NCBI GenBank assembly: GCA_936450465.1
Contig: OW388290.1
Location: 28,385,457-28,449,456 of the forward strand
Origin: Gibbula magus
Taxonomy: Eukaryota; Mollusca; Gastropoda; Trochida; Trochidae
Direction: 5' to 3'
Length of the DNA stretch: 64,000 bases
Below, piece by piece: positions 10,207 through 19,914 of the stretch; positions within the stretch are counted from its first letter, which is position 1, and each line of letters begins with the position of its first letter. A program made the translations under genes and the position numbers. A model generated the notes under the pieces. That model did not search any database and was not told where the DNA came from. It saw only the letters and a list, made by a program, of their open reading frames with translations.

Positions 10207-10290
10207 TCACCCTCTTATAATCAAAGGATCTGATTCACTATATAGGTCAATATGGATCACCTCACTAAACCCTTCTTGCCTGTCACTCAT
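10207..10290 (-). CDS. Conserved short reading frame MSD.QEGFS, block 1 copy
   Basis: On the minus strand an ATG at 10290 opens 27 codons starting MSDRQEGFSEVIHIDLYSES and ending IIRG before TGA. The equivalent position in the second block (21615) encodes MSDSQEGFSQVIHNDVYTEI and ends VVIRG at the same point before continuing. There is no indel over this frame or over seven codons upstream of the ATG, and several differences fall at third codon positions. Family and function are unknown. The tyrosine-containing acidic stretch could be part of a receptor tail, but that is speculation. A possible GTGACA donor follows the last codon. Neighbouring noncoding sequence is also conserved, so the frame may simply lie within a well-conserved repeat. 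Confidence 0.3.
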   Translation of the reverse strand: MSDRQEGFSEVIHIDLYSESDPLIIRG

Positions 10291-10530
10291 GGGGAACGTT
10301 AAAGGAAAACTGACGCCAAACAAATGGCTTATCCTTTTTTCAGTTAATACCTTCCTCCCTTACTTGCAGTTTTTGTTAAACTGTGGATAGTTTTTCTGCT
10401 TAGGAAATTCATTTGCCTAAAACATAAAAATCTTTAAATTAGCAAACAGTCACGTTGTGACGTCAGAGGTGACATTTATATACTGTATTGATTTTAAAAA
10501 ACATATAGTGTGAAACATATGACTTTTCAC

Positions 10531-11052
10531 TAGGGAAGTAAATGTATTTAGGAGAATAAGATTACAGATATATAGGTTCGGTGTTATCTTTTTTCCTGTG
10601 GTTAACGTTAAAGAATCTATGTTAACCTCGAACACCAAGCCACCTTTTTCTAATACCATGTAATAAACAGTTCTAGGCACTAAACACTTCCTGCATTGTA
10701 TCTCTATAATAAAGCATATGTAACAATCGCGTGCCTCCTGGTTACACAGTATGCTATATTATTATATTTTTGAAAGTTTTACTTTCAGGAGGGTTACTAG
10801 ATGCACTGAAGTAAACACATACTGTAAAACCAGTTAAAATATGATTTTTCATAATGTGAATATCTTTTTGTGGGGTCTAGATTATTTATGGTGTGATGAG
10901 GGGGAACATACTTTATGGAAGATTGATTCTTGTAGGTAAAGTGTATGGTAGCGTATTTACTGAATTATTATGTAAACATATTTTAAGCGATCTGATTGGT
11001 CGTCGACAGAAAAGCATAAAAACTCCAGCTTGAGTCCGACCAAAAGCCGTAT
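10531..11052. other. Unassigned; partial minus-strand open frame
   Basis: A minus-strand open frame (10450-10680) with an acceptor-like AACGTTAACCACAG in its middle begins just before this gap and overlaps it. It is not kept in the 21-kb copy, so I leave it uncalled. Otherwise nothing is seen. Confidence 0.3.
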
Positions 11053-11276
11053 TGACGTCAAACGATTGTTGCATGACATCATGATATTGTTATGATGAAG
11101 TCATTTGACCTTAGTCCAAGCTGTTCAGCTGTACTTCATTGTTTTCTTAAATGTTGTTTCTGTGTTACATAATACATAATACATCATAAAACAAATATGG
11201 ACTGGCGGTTCGGTCAATACTTGTTTTCTCGGGTCCATAAAAACAGGTATTGACCACATCACCAGTCTATAATTGT
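11053..11276 (-). mobile_element. Foldback element with palindrome, copy 1
   Basis: Positions 11191-11276 form an imperfect palindrome: the arm starting near 11194 (GGTCAATACTTGTTTT inside) pairs with the arm around 11240-11274 (AAAACAGGTATTGACC). About 100 bp away, at 11053-11085, lies a TTGACGTCAAACGATTG motif. Its reverse complement matches the motif beside the 35.5-kb palindrome (CGAACAATCGTTTTATGACG). The element therefore appears in the opposite orientation to the 27.2- and 35.5-kb copies. No coding sequence is present, and the outer ends are not defined. Confidence 0.5.
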
Positions 11277-12129
11277 AAAATATTGAATACAGAGATTGCT
11301 TACAAGCTGCAGATACACATAACTAGGTAAACGTTTCTCTATAAAAAATAGTATAAAACACTACATGAAATGTATTTATCTTAAAATATTTTTAAAGAAA
11401 ACCTCGAGTAATGAAACGCATGAACAAAAATATTACAAACCACGTTAATTGTTCTCTTACCATGGGAATATTCTGAAGCATGTTTTCTTCTTTGGATATA
11501 ACACAGTACATGCGTAAGATTAGATTACATGTGTGATGTCTTCTCATTGAAGAATGATGCCCATCAATGTTTTTCACCAGTCTAAAGAATATTTTAGTTC
11601 AAGGTTGTATGTAATTTTGGTGAATAAGCATCACTTTAATTTAAGAAGGTTAACGTCCTTGCAGCTCTTCATCCGGTTAATATAGAAGGATAGATAGTTC
11701 CTCCTGTATTAACCAACACCTAATATGAAAATCAAGGTTTGAACATATTGTTAAGTATACTGTCGTTCATGCTCCATGAAACCATTTCAGAAACATTATG
11801 AAAACAATGTACTGTGAGCACAGCTCGCATACTCCCGTTGTAGTGTGACCGCCTTCATATACATGTAGCATTCAAGAAAACAAGTGGACTGAATTATAAG
11901 CCTCAAAGGCATACCACCTCCTTAATGGTTACACTTGAACCACCATGACAAAATAAACGTGCCGCTAATGGCTGCGATACTGCCGGGTGGCGTTAAACAA
12001 TAACCCACTCACGTCCATTACACAAGTTTTCAAGTCATTTAATTATCAAGTCATGCTCCTGATAAAGTCAGGAAATTTGACCCTGAAATGCACACCATCA
12101 TACATGTTACTCTTACACTAAGTTTGGAG
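11277..12129. other. Unassigned AT-rich sequence
   Basis: Nothing supportable is seen. The minus-strand open frame at 11392-11577 has no splice context or recognisable motif. Confidence 0.4.
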
Positions 12130-12385
12130 TTTCTAAGTCACTGTTTTTGCTCCGGAAACGATTTCGGACTCGCAGGAGGACGGACACGCGGAGCTCTGAA
12201 AACCCCCGACCTCTCCGTTCTATTTAAATCAAGTTGTTTACATCTTTCGTTTCCATTAAAGAGGCATTCTGACTCACTGTTAAAGTTCAAAAATGCTTTC
12301 AGTTTCTTTCCCATACAAAACCAATCGTCGGAAAATGGCCTTTTTCGAGTATAAGTGAAAAACAAGACAAAAACTGTGTGCACCT
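12130..12385. other. CpG-richer patch open on both strands
   Basis: This patch is clearly richer in GC and CpG than its surroundings (for example CGGACACGCGGAGCTC near 12182). It carries overlapping open frames of more than 80 codons on both strands. Neither resembles a protein I know. It is absent from the matching part of the second block as far as I can see, so it may be a separate insertion or an unclassified repeat. Confidence 0.3.
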
Positions 12386-12769
12386 AATGTACACTGACAG
12401 TGAAAAGTATAGCTAGAAGTTCTTTAAACTTGTAAATCTTTAAATCAATAACACCTACACTGAAACCTCGGAAGATAGGATTGATGTGAAAACTTTTCTT
12501 TCTTTCCTTCTTTAATGTCAAAATTAGCATTTGTTGTAACGTTGAACTGGAGTTTTTAGCAGCATAGAAATGAACTAAAATAAAAAGTTAGCAAATCGTA
12601 ATATACTGATATATTTCAAATCGGGCAGGGAGACAATTATATTAAAGAGACGACTGAGCAATTAGGAAATTTAGTAATTTGTGTTTAAACTAGTGTGCAT
12701 AGCGTTTATTGAAACATGGTAATTTCCCTACATTCTCCAATATTTTCATGCACATTTTTAGCCACACAA
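12386..12769. other. Unassigned spacer
   Basis: AT-rich, with no feature I can support. Confidence 0.4.
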
Positions 12770-13990
12770 GGCCCTATTATGCGGCCAATGGTGATACACG
12801 TTATCCAAACCTTTGAACCTAATGGCCATTAGCTTATATTGTATTCTCAAATGTGTTACTCAGCCATCATTTGTCATATTGCAAAGCTTTTGTCGCATTT
12901 ACTCTTCCGTTGTTACGGATTATAGGATGAACGAATGGGATTTTGATACATTTATACTGAATATCGGTCATGGCTTGTAACTATAACTTCATAACAATCG
13001 GGACCTTCTGGGAATGAGCTGGGTTTAAACGATTTCTAAATGAGTTCTTATAAATGTGCTGACTTTTGAAGATTTAAGCAAACACAGCACAGTACAGACA
13101 GTCATATGTAAATGAACGAGTTGATGTTTAGAAACGTCCTCATAGTTCTAAAATACTTACTTTGAATAGTTCTACAAACGTAAAGTCGTTGTACGTAAAT
13201 AGCAAGAAATGCTTTAAACGTACCGTGTACATGTACAATATTTCCTTATCATCCCACTTTATTTTGGAACTTACACACACTACAGAACTAACTATGAACA
13301 TTACCATTTGGTTTTGTAATTCAGTTTTAGTGTGTAAAACGCTTATGTAAGAACCGTTTACAAAACCTAACCTTGTAATGTGCAATGCACATTTAGTATC
13401 AAACACCCCTGCTGAAGAGATTATCATATTGAAGATGAACAACAATACCGACTTAGCTCTCTCACCAGCAAGCGACCATGATTATAGTCAATTACTACAA
13501 TATAAATGTAACTGACCCTAAAACAACAAAAACAGGTTACAGATATTTGGAGGAATATCGAAATTAACATGTATTCCTTCAGATATTATTGATTGTATCT
13601 AAAAATTCTGAGCCCCACAAAATCATACCGCATAATTGCGCATAATATAGATTCAATACGGTAAAAACAAATACACTCATTTCTCGATCACCATAACTGG
13701 ACAGTGGATTCACATTTTAACCAAAGTGAAAAATTGTTAATATCTTTAAACCTGTTCATAATATGCCCAATCAATTTAAAAGAGTTTAATCGTTCGAGGG
13801 AGAATACTCTATCCCAGTAGATCAGTTTAGTGTCAGTGTGATGGATGTTCCATCTGTAATGTCATGACGTGATGGACAGTCCTGATCAAACATACCGTTG
13901 TATAGTCATCAGTCATGTCGTTAGGTCGGAAAAATACGTCTTTTCTCAACAAAAGTATGTTCGACTCGATTTGCAAAACTTGTCAGCATC
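12770..13990. repeat. Paralogous segment c1 (copy at 24.0-25.5 kb)
   Basis: This aligns with about 23990-25500 in direct orientation. Anchors are GGCCATTAGC, GTGTTACT(CAG).C(C)ATCATTT, GAATATCGGTCA, AAACACAGCA, ACCATGA.TATAGTCAATTA, GTCATCAGT and TTAGGTC. No continuous reading frame is shared. At 13140-13430 this copy has about 290 bp where the other copy has only about 110 bp of unrelated sequence; that extra piece contains the exon candidate below. Confidence 0.7.
13161..13418 (-). CDS. Candidate phase-0 internal exon (unknown protein)
   Basis: On the minus strand an acceptor-like ATAATCTCTTCAGCAG is followed by 258 bases (86 codons) without a stop, then by the strong donor GTAAGTATT after FVELFK. 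Both ends are phase 0. The peptide starts GVFDTKCALHITRLGF and includes two hydrophobic stretches (MVMFIVSSVVCV and LKHFLLFTY) that could be membrane-associated. I recognise no family. Against a real exon: the corresponding place in the paralogous 24-kb segment lacks this sequence, and a frame this long can occur by chance in AT-rich DNA. Confidence 0.25.
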
Positions 13991-14385
13991 TTGTTGATTG
14001 CCATCTGCATGTTTTCTCTGAGAAAGAGATACCTACATGTATACAATAGTCAATACAGCTCATATATATTTATATTGCATTACATTACATTGTAGCAACT
14101 TATTACATCTCAAAAGTGAAGATATGGCATTCGGAAGATAAAATTTCTATACTTCCGTTGCCAATTTAATGTGTCATCAAAAGAACCAATTTACAATGTA
14201 CATATGTAAGATTGTTATATTTTATATTTACACTATTACAAAATCACAATCTTCAACTGCATGTTATCCATAATATGTACGTTTCCGAAAACTATCAACT
14301 GTGTAATATACATGTTGCTGTGATTCATACATTTATCATCCAAAACTGGGTTCCACAGGAGATATCGCTCGTATGAGGTCAAGCT
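13991..14385. other. Unassigned spacer
   Basis: AT-rich sequence with no gene. The first bases still resemble the start of the spacer before the 25.5-kb MITE. Confidence 0.4.
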
Positions 14386-14403
14386 ATATCTCCTAGGAGA
14401 TAT
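14386..14403. repeat. Perfect 18-bp palindrome
   Basis: ATATCTCCTAGGAGATAT is its own reverse complement. An additional GGAGATATCGC lies about 30 bases to the left (14359), so alternative hairpins are possible. It may belong to the foldback unit that follows. Confidence 0.7.
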
Positions 14404-14513
14404 CGGTTTGACAGTAGATTTTGAACAAGGCCATGTTTGCGTCAGCTATGTTTTAACTTTAGATATGTTCAATTTTCATTAAAAACTAATGAAAACTGAT
14501 TTTGGATGATAAA

Positions 14514-14664
14514 TAGAATCTCACCCTCGTGTCTTCTGATATCAAATATATCAACACTCGTTGATAAAAGTCAAAATATCCTCGGCAAGCCTCGGATATT
14601 TGTAACTTTTATCAACTCGTGTTGATATATTTGATATCAGAAGACACTTGGGTGAGATTCTCTA
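14514..14664. mobile_element. Large foldback palindrome, copy 2
   Basis: Two arms of about 70 bases (14514-14585 and 14590-14664) are inverted copies at roughly 90 percent by eye, separated by only a few bases (CAAG). The outer ends read TAGAATCTCACCC and GGTGAGATTCTCTA; the inner ends read ATATCCTCGG and CCTCGGATAT. There is no coding sequence. This has the form of a hairpin-type MITE or an inverted duplication. Its inner CTCGG words resemble the centre of the 35.5-kb palindrome. Confidence 0.8.
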
Positions 14665-14809
14665 TATACTTGGTCCAAATTTTGTATATGAATTAGAGCT
14701 ATCATTGTCATGTAACGTTTCACACATGAACGAATTCTAAACACCACAAACGTTATCAAATGTTGAGTTCTTGCTTGTAAATAATATTAGTATCTGCCTA
14801 CGAGTAGTT

Positions 14810-15120
14810 ACTGGTTGACTGCTAACACTCCACTTCAGAAAGACATACTGATTCACATGCACAAGAGATGGGTCTAATTATTGATTAATCGCCGAGCCGA
14901 GTGATCTTTCCTTCAAGAATCTTATTTTGCAATCAGTGAGTTTTGGGGTTTTGCAATATGTTTTCATTTGAAACTGTTTTGAAGGGAACTTTGAAGTCAA
15001 ATGACGGAATCGATTGTCGATGCAAATGCACAATCACTGACATAAATAGCGTTTGAATAATTTCAAGGCGGTTTTATGGTTGTGCTTCAATAGTCTATTT
15101 CAGTGTTTGGTCAATAATAT
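14810..15120. repeat. Paralogous segment a2 (copy of 2.03-2.36 kb)
   Basis: This is the second copy of segment a, with the same anchors in the same order (CCGAGTGATCTTTCCTT, TTTCATTTGAAAC, ACTTTGAAGTCAAATGA, TATTTCAG.GTT). The offset from copy a1 is about 12.7 kb. Offsets for the later segments are about 11.3 kb, which is the direction expected if the 2.49-kb mariner entered the first block after duplication. Confidence 0.6.
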
Positions 15121-15849
15121 GAGATGCATCAACCGTCAAAAGACATTCAATATTCGAATGACATTCCACATAAATATATAAGTAATTACAGAGAAAATCA
15201 GAAGCAGGATACCTATGGTATATACACTATCGATCGTAGTCACAATATTTCAAATATGCAACCTCATCTTTCTAGATGTAAATGGAGTCCACGGGACTGT
15301 AGACAGTAAGCGCTGTCACATTTCGTTGTACCAAGTGCCAATATGTTTTGAATAAACATGTTGCATTGTCATATTTATGTGTGTCGTATAGATATCAAAT
15401 GTACAGTGAGTGTTAATGATGGATGATTCTTCAATTATATGAATATTATTAAAACAAATGTAAGCATTATGACATTATGTATAAAATATGATAATTGTAA
15501 ACATGAAGAAGTAGTCGCAATTTTAGGTTAATCGCTAATTCTCCTTTCCCAAAACATTCGAGTTTCATTAAAAAAAATTAATGTGAAAAGGCAAATTCAC
15601 ACTTTTACAATTAATTTATTCAGTTTACAAATGTTAATGTTTGATAGCAGTTTCCAAACTAATATCAATTTTTATTAGGAACTTGTAAGCTGTTGAAATG
15701 TGTGATTATCTTCCAACAATGATTTGAAATGCAAATAAGACGTACTTTTGATTGTGTTTTCATCGAGCACTCATTGTGTCTGTTTTGAATATAAAAGTCA
15801 CTCAAAATTGCAATTTGAAACAAACAATTTATCTTCTTTATGAAACTAG
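15121..15849. other. Unassigned AT-rich sequence
   Basis: No gene is supported. A pyrimidine-rich TTTATCTTCTTTA near the right end could be the splice-acceptor tract of the next feature. Confidence 0.4.
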
Positions 15850-16038
15850 TTAGAGACTTTTGATCCTGATGATGATGACCAAACGTGTAATGCCTTAGAT
15901 ATGATCATAGCACTTCTTAGTTGGAAGGGCCTTAAAGATTTACATAAAAGTTTCAATAAGTGTGTCAATGGAATTCTCGAGGAAGTTAATCAGATAATTT
16001 TTAACAGTGATGATAAGATGGGACTAATAATACAATAA
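15850..16038 (+). CDS. Candidate exon, ancestor of the 33-bp repeat locus
   Basis: After an acceptor-like ATCTTCTTTATGAAACTAG this frame runs 62 codons to TAA. It begins LETFDPDDDDQTCNAL and contains LLSWKGLKDLHKSFNKCVNG near the middle. That middle part is homologous, in the same codon phase, to the unit amplified at 16201-16563 (KSVKPLRKSSNK) and its upstream flank (VFLLK). Preservation of phase between the two copies supports coding origin. I recognise no protein family. The frame ends in a stop with only weak donor sites before it, so this may be a terminal exon or a relic. Confidence 0.35.
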   Translation, partial: LETFDPDDDDQTCNALDMIIALLSWKGLKDLHKSFNKCVNGILEEVNQIIFNSDDKMGLIIQ

Positions 16039-16183
16039 TTATGCACAAAATAAATAAAGTGGAAAAATAATGTTTAGGAAACACTTTCCAACGAACAACA
16101 ATAAATAAAAATCGCTCTTCAATAATACCGGTAACGGATTTTTACCGAACGAGAAACTAAACTCGTTTGTTCATATTTTCCAG
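16039..16183. other. Possible intron
   Basis: AT-rich, stop-rich sequence between two open segments. It ends in TTGTTCATATTTTCCAG, a good vertebrate- or mollusc-style splice acceptor. Confidence 0.3.
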
Positions 16184-16582
16184 AAGTTTTTCTTTTGAAG
16201 AGTGTTAAACCTTTACGTAAAAGTTCAAATAAGAGTGTTAAACCTTTACGTAAAAGTTCAAATAAGAGTGTTAAACCTTTACGTACAAGTTCAAATAAGA
16301 GTGTTAAACCTTTACGTAAAAGTTCAAATAAGAGTGTTAAACCTTTACGTAAAAGTTCAAATAAGAGTGTTAAACCTTTACGTACAAGTTCAAATAAGAG
16401 TGTTAAACCTTTACGTAAAAGTTCAAATAAGAGTGTTAAACCTTTACGTACAAGTTCAAATAAGAGTGTTAAACCTTTACGTAAAAGTTCAAATAAAAGT
16501 GTTAAACCTTTACGTAAAAGTTCAAATAAGAGTGTTAAACCTTTACGTAAAAGTTTAAATAAGAACGTGTCAATTGCATTCT
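16184..16582 (+). CDS. In-frame 11-codon repeat segment (candidate exon)
   Basis: The frame opens after the acceptor at 16181-16183 with VFLLK and runs through eleven 33-base units, each encoding SVKPLRKSSNK, to TAG after NVSIAF. Three units carry one A-to-C change that turns a Lys codon into Thr (SVKPLRTSSNK). The product would be very basic. The repeated unit is homologous to the exon at 15850-16038. If translated it would give a repetitive lysine/serine-rich tail. A second forward frame is also open through the array simply because 33 is divisible by three, so openness alone proves little. Confidence 0.3.
16201..16563. repeat. 33-bp minisatellite, eleven units
   Basis: Units start at 16201, 16234, 16267 and every 33 bases to 16531. 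They are almost identical: apart from three A-to-C changes (GTAAAAG to GTACAAG) and single changes in the last units there is no divergence. No spacers are present. An eroded version continues in the right flank at about 16600-16628, and one ancestral unit lies at about 15929-15957. Confidence 0.95.
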
Positions 16583-16601
16583 AGAGAGGGATATTAGTTA
16601 A

Positions 16602-16880
16602 CCTTTAAGTAGTACAAGTTACTCAAATATCCACCAAAGTATACTCAAGAAAAGGTACGTCACGACGAAGAAGAGTTACACAAGTAATGATTCAGACATG
16701 TCCTTGAACAGTTTCCAACAAGTTGACACGGCGTTAAAAACACTAGTGGCTGATACATCCTCTTTCCAATTTAGCACAGATGTTCCAATTAAAGATGAAG
16801 GAATGTTTATGCAATATTTAATAATATATAATGATATAAGTTGTATCTTGTTGGATGTCGATAACATAATCTCATCGTGA
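16602..16880 (+). CDS. Open segment following the 33-bp repeats
   Basis: A forward frame of 92 codons follows the repeat array and ends in TGA. Its first codons (PLSSTSYSN) align with a repeat unit (PLRTSSN) in the same codon phase; after that it reads as non-repetitive, protein-like sequence including SLNSFQQVDTALKTLV and DVPIKDEGMFMQYLII, with a hydrophobic, acidic end (CILLDVDNIISS). An ATG lies at 16698. It is in a different absolute frame from the repeat segment, so it needs splicing or reflects a frameshift. There is no known domain. Confidence 0.3.
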   Translation, partial: PLSSTSYSNIHQSILKKRYVTTKKSYTSNDSDMSLNSFQQVDTALKTLVADTSSFQFSTDVPIKDEGMFMQYLIIYNDISCILLDVDNIISS

Positions 16881-19393
16881 AGAAAAGTTCACCTTTATGT
16901 TACTTACACATGTTATATAATGGCGTGATATATACTGATCAAGTATGTAAATGTATATAATGTATCTTATTCACTATGCTATACCAGGATTGTTTCGTAA
17001 TTGTTATTCAGTCGATGTTAACTGCCCGTTTAGCTCCGTGCAAGTAGCAATTGTATATCAAACATTTTGACAGAAATATTCAGTAAAATATTTGTCATGC
17101 AAATCAGATTTTAAATACATATATGCAGAGATTATTGATTGGTTGATGTGATCTCTAAAAGTGCAAACAAAGTACATCTCAGAATCATTATGTTTATCTT
17201 TAAGCCCTTTGGCAAATGCAGTGACAACAGCTGACTTTAGTTGTTTTTGTTTGATTTCTGAAAAAGTTGTCAATTTACAATGACTTTTATTTTGTTTATT
17301 TTTTGAAAATCGATTTGGAAACTTTCGAACATAATAAGTTCAGCTAGTTGTTAGGTGTGGGGATGACGTTTCAGTGTAATTTGGTTGATACAATATGATG
17401 CATTTTATATTCTCTGGGTGAATTTGCTGTCGAGGTCTATCCCAACATACCGAAAGTGCAATATGACAAGGCTATGTTTTCTGAATGACAATCAATTCAT
17501 ACACCTTGTAAGAACTTGAGAACGATCTTTCAATTCGTTTATTTTCGCGCATTCATCTGAGAAGACTCGTTCAATAAATATAACACCGTCATTATTCGTG
17601 ATATTAAATTCGCTACAGTTAAAGTAATTCTGTGTCAATGCTTATTCGCTTCTGACATCGTGATGTCAGAGTTTCAAAGCATTTATTGGGTTGAGCAAAT
17701 ACAATATATTATACTTATCTATTAACTAACACAATATTCACTTTTATTAGAGGCATACAGACAACTGATGTTTAGAATATATAGTCAAACATCATTGATT
17801 ATGTCGAACATAAAACAGTTTTATTTGTATTTTAGGAAATCAGAGTGTCAAGGTATACCTCAGAAGCATGTAAGGTGTAATGTTATCTTGATTAAAGGGG
17901 ATATAGCACGTTGTTCTTCCTGAAATAAAACGCTTTCACCAAACTGTAGATAAGTGTTACAAGTGGCAGTATAACACTCCTGGGTCAATAAAAAAAGTTC
18001 TAAAACGAATGAACAAGTCATGGTTCCGAAAAACCACACGAGTCCATTTCCCTTCGAGCGACTATTTTAATGTGTTTTTATGTGTTCAAAGGCAGTTCAA
18101 GTGATCAGACTGATGTAGCGATGCCTAAACATTCAGAGCAGATCTAGAGTATTAATTATGGTACCATGAGTTTTAATTATGGTACCGTGATGGTACATTT
18201 TGTATCAACCTTCTTTATGTATGAACTCTCAAAATCGCTCACACGGAAGAGTTCAACAAAGTTGTCGCCGTACAAGTCGTATCTTGTTCTTCAAATTCTG
18301 ATACCGTTTTCAATGGATATGGCTTATATGGTCATGTGATGAGATTTTTTAACCCTCGTTAGAAAACTTTGGTTTTAAAAAAACGGCAAATTTGATAAAA
18401 CATAGTATGCACAAAACGTGCTACAGCACCTTTCAAGTTGTATTTCTGATTCAAATGATGCCTAAATGCTTTAAGTTCATGCATTCGGTCTCACTTTGAC
18501 TAACGATTCTTGACAGTAAGGCAGACTCCGCACACACCATTGCTAAATCACATTCATCCATTACGGTACGGTGCGGTATGCTTACTGTGAATCTGTTCAG
18601 TTGACACGGTTTCAGAGATGAACCTCAATTTGAAAATCCATGAACTGGGAGCTAAAACGTGTTTTACAACTTCTTGCTAGACTCATACGATCATTGATAT
18701 ACCGCGTAATGATCTCGTGCAGTTTCACTCTGAGATTACAATTACATGTATCTTCTTCCCATAATGTTCACATTCAGCTTTCACATTAGCTCTTATCCTG
18801 TTGTCAACACACGTGATACATGGACTCTTAGTTCTTTATTTCAATACAATGGTTTTCTCCATCCTTCAAGAACATGTGTGCCCCAAGTCGTATAACATCG
18901 ACAATTGTATAGATAATCATTCAATGCTGAATTCGCTATATATATATATACACATTCAATTAATAACATGCTACTGAGGTTTAGGTTCAAGCTATTGCTT
19001 TACGTTTATGTATAGAAGTCGACACAAACATACATAGACATACTTTATAATATATAAATGTTATTGGGACAGAGATGTGGATTGGTATATTCCAACATCT
19101 CTGAGCTCAAGATAACTTTGCATGCATGTACACATTTTGAATAATAACATATGGATCATATTATATTCATTTCTGATCGACGCAAGAAAATAATACTTCA
19201 TTTTTGATAAAATATGCGAATCCCCATCATATTAATGTTTTCCTTATTATCTGTCAATTTGATAAAACTGCCACAGTTAAATAGAGACAATACATTGATA
19301 CAACTACAATCATATGATTTTGGCGTATGTGATATGTCCTATATGTACAATGTAATTTACATCCGCGGCAAATGTTGAACTTAAGGTGATTAA
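16881..19393. other. Long gene-poor stretch
   Basis: I see no gene, tRNA or mobile element. Minor features are a TAATTATGGTACC word duplicated at about 18154-18187 and a short TA run near 18940. The minus-strand open frame at 17058-17273 has no splice context. Confidence 0.4.
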
Positions 19394-19914
19394 ATGACTA
19401 GAATTTATTCCATCGATGTGCTTGCCACCACTGTTAAATCGGTATATTCAGAAAAGAAAGTATACAATCATGGTGCCAGATCCTTAAAACGAGTTACATT
19501 TAAATTTTCAAATCAATACAGTAAAACAGCGATCTGGAGAGGTAAAGCTAACTATAAGAATGCGTTTGTACAAGAGATGTGTGAAATTGTAAAGTATGTG
19601 GCAAATGACTCCGATTTATGGAGGTAAAATTTACATTATTGTCTTGAACATTTCACGAATTTCATAAAAAGAAACGTTACGAACTTTTATTATAAGATAT
19701 ATGTCAGAAGGAGACCTGTTTATACTGCAAATTGCTTTCTAATGTATCTCTAAGGTCACATATAAAATCTCGAATTAATTTCAGCAAACTCCTCTTAAAC
19801 TGTACCCGGATAAGAATTAAATCAGCAGTTTCATCCAGAGTTGCTAAAGATCTAAAAATAAGGTTCTCCAGAGATTGTGTCAGATTTCAATTATATTCCA
19901 TCGTCAGAGGATAA
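19394..19914 (+). CDS. Candidate two-exon gene or gene end (unknown protein)
   Basis: An ATG at 19394 opens 76 codons (SIDVLATTVKSVYSEKKVYN near the start, then NAFVQEMCEIVKYVANDSDL) ending at a GAG/GTAAAA donor at 19624. A clean acceptor AATTAATTTCAG ends at 19784. The next segment stays open from 19785 (LLLNCTRIRIKSAVSS early on) to TAA at 19912-19914. The phases agree: two bases of a codon before the 161-bp intron and one after it form AGC. The joined product would be about 120 residues, basic, without signal peptide or known motif. The ATG follows a possible TAAATGACTAG acceptor, so it might be internal. Matching splice phase is the main support. Confidence 0.3.

Larger units (their letters stand above)
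9475..10530. repeat. Paralogous segment b1 (copies at 21.1-21.9 and 30.2-30.5 kb)
   Basis: This region aligns in direct orientation with 21121-21860 and, over part of its length, with 30190-30500. Shared anchors with the 21-kb copy are TTTCAACAACTTCA, CAGCTAACGATCT, CACTTTGTCTTCCCTAACTGT, CACCTCATCTACT, CCCTCTTAT and GACGTCAGAGGTGACATTTA. The 30-kb copy shares the TTTCAACAA and TTTAGTTGA.CATCAGTCAC parts only. Anchor order is the same in all copies. The segment includes the conserved MSD-type reading frame (minus strand) and an extra local duplication found only here. Confidence 0.75.

Noticed and set aside
12088..12383. Overlapping plus and minus frames of 88 and 81 codons
   Set aside because: They are open on both strands in a CpG-rich patch, with no recognisable motif; reported as a composition anomaly instead.
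16202..16558. Second forward frame through the 33-bp repeats (LNLYVKVQIRV)
   Set aside because: It is open only because the period is a multiple of three; the other frame is the one homologous to the upstream exon-like segment.
16201..16563. CRISPR-like array of 33-bp repeats
   Set aside because: The units are directly tandem with no spacers, and the window is animal DNA; this is a minisatellite.
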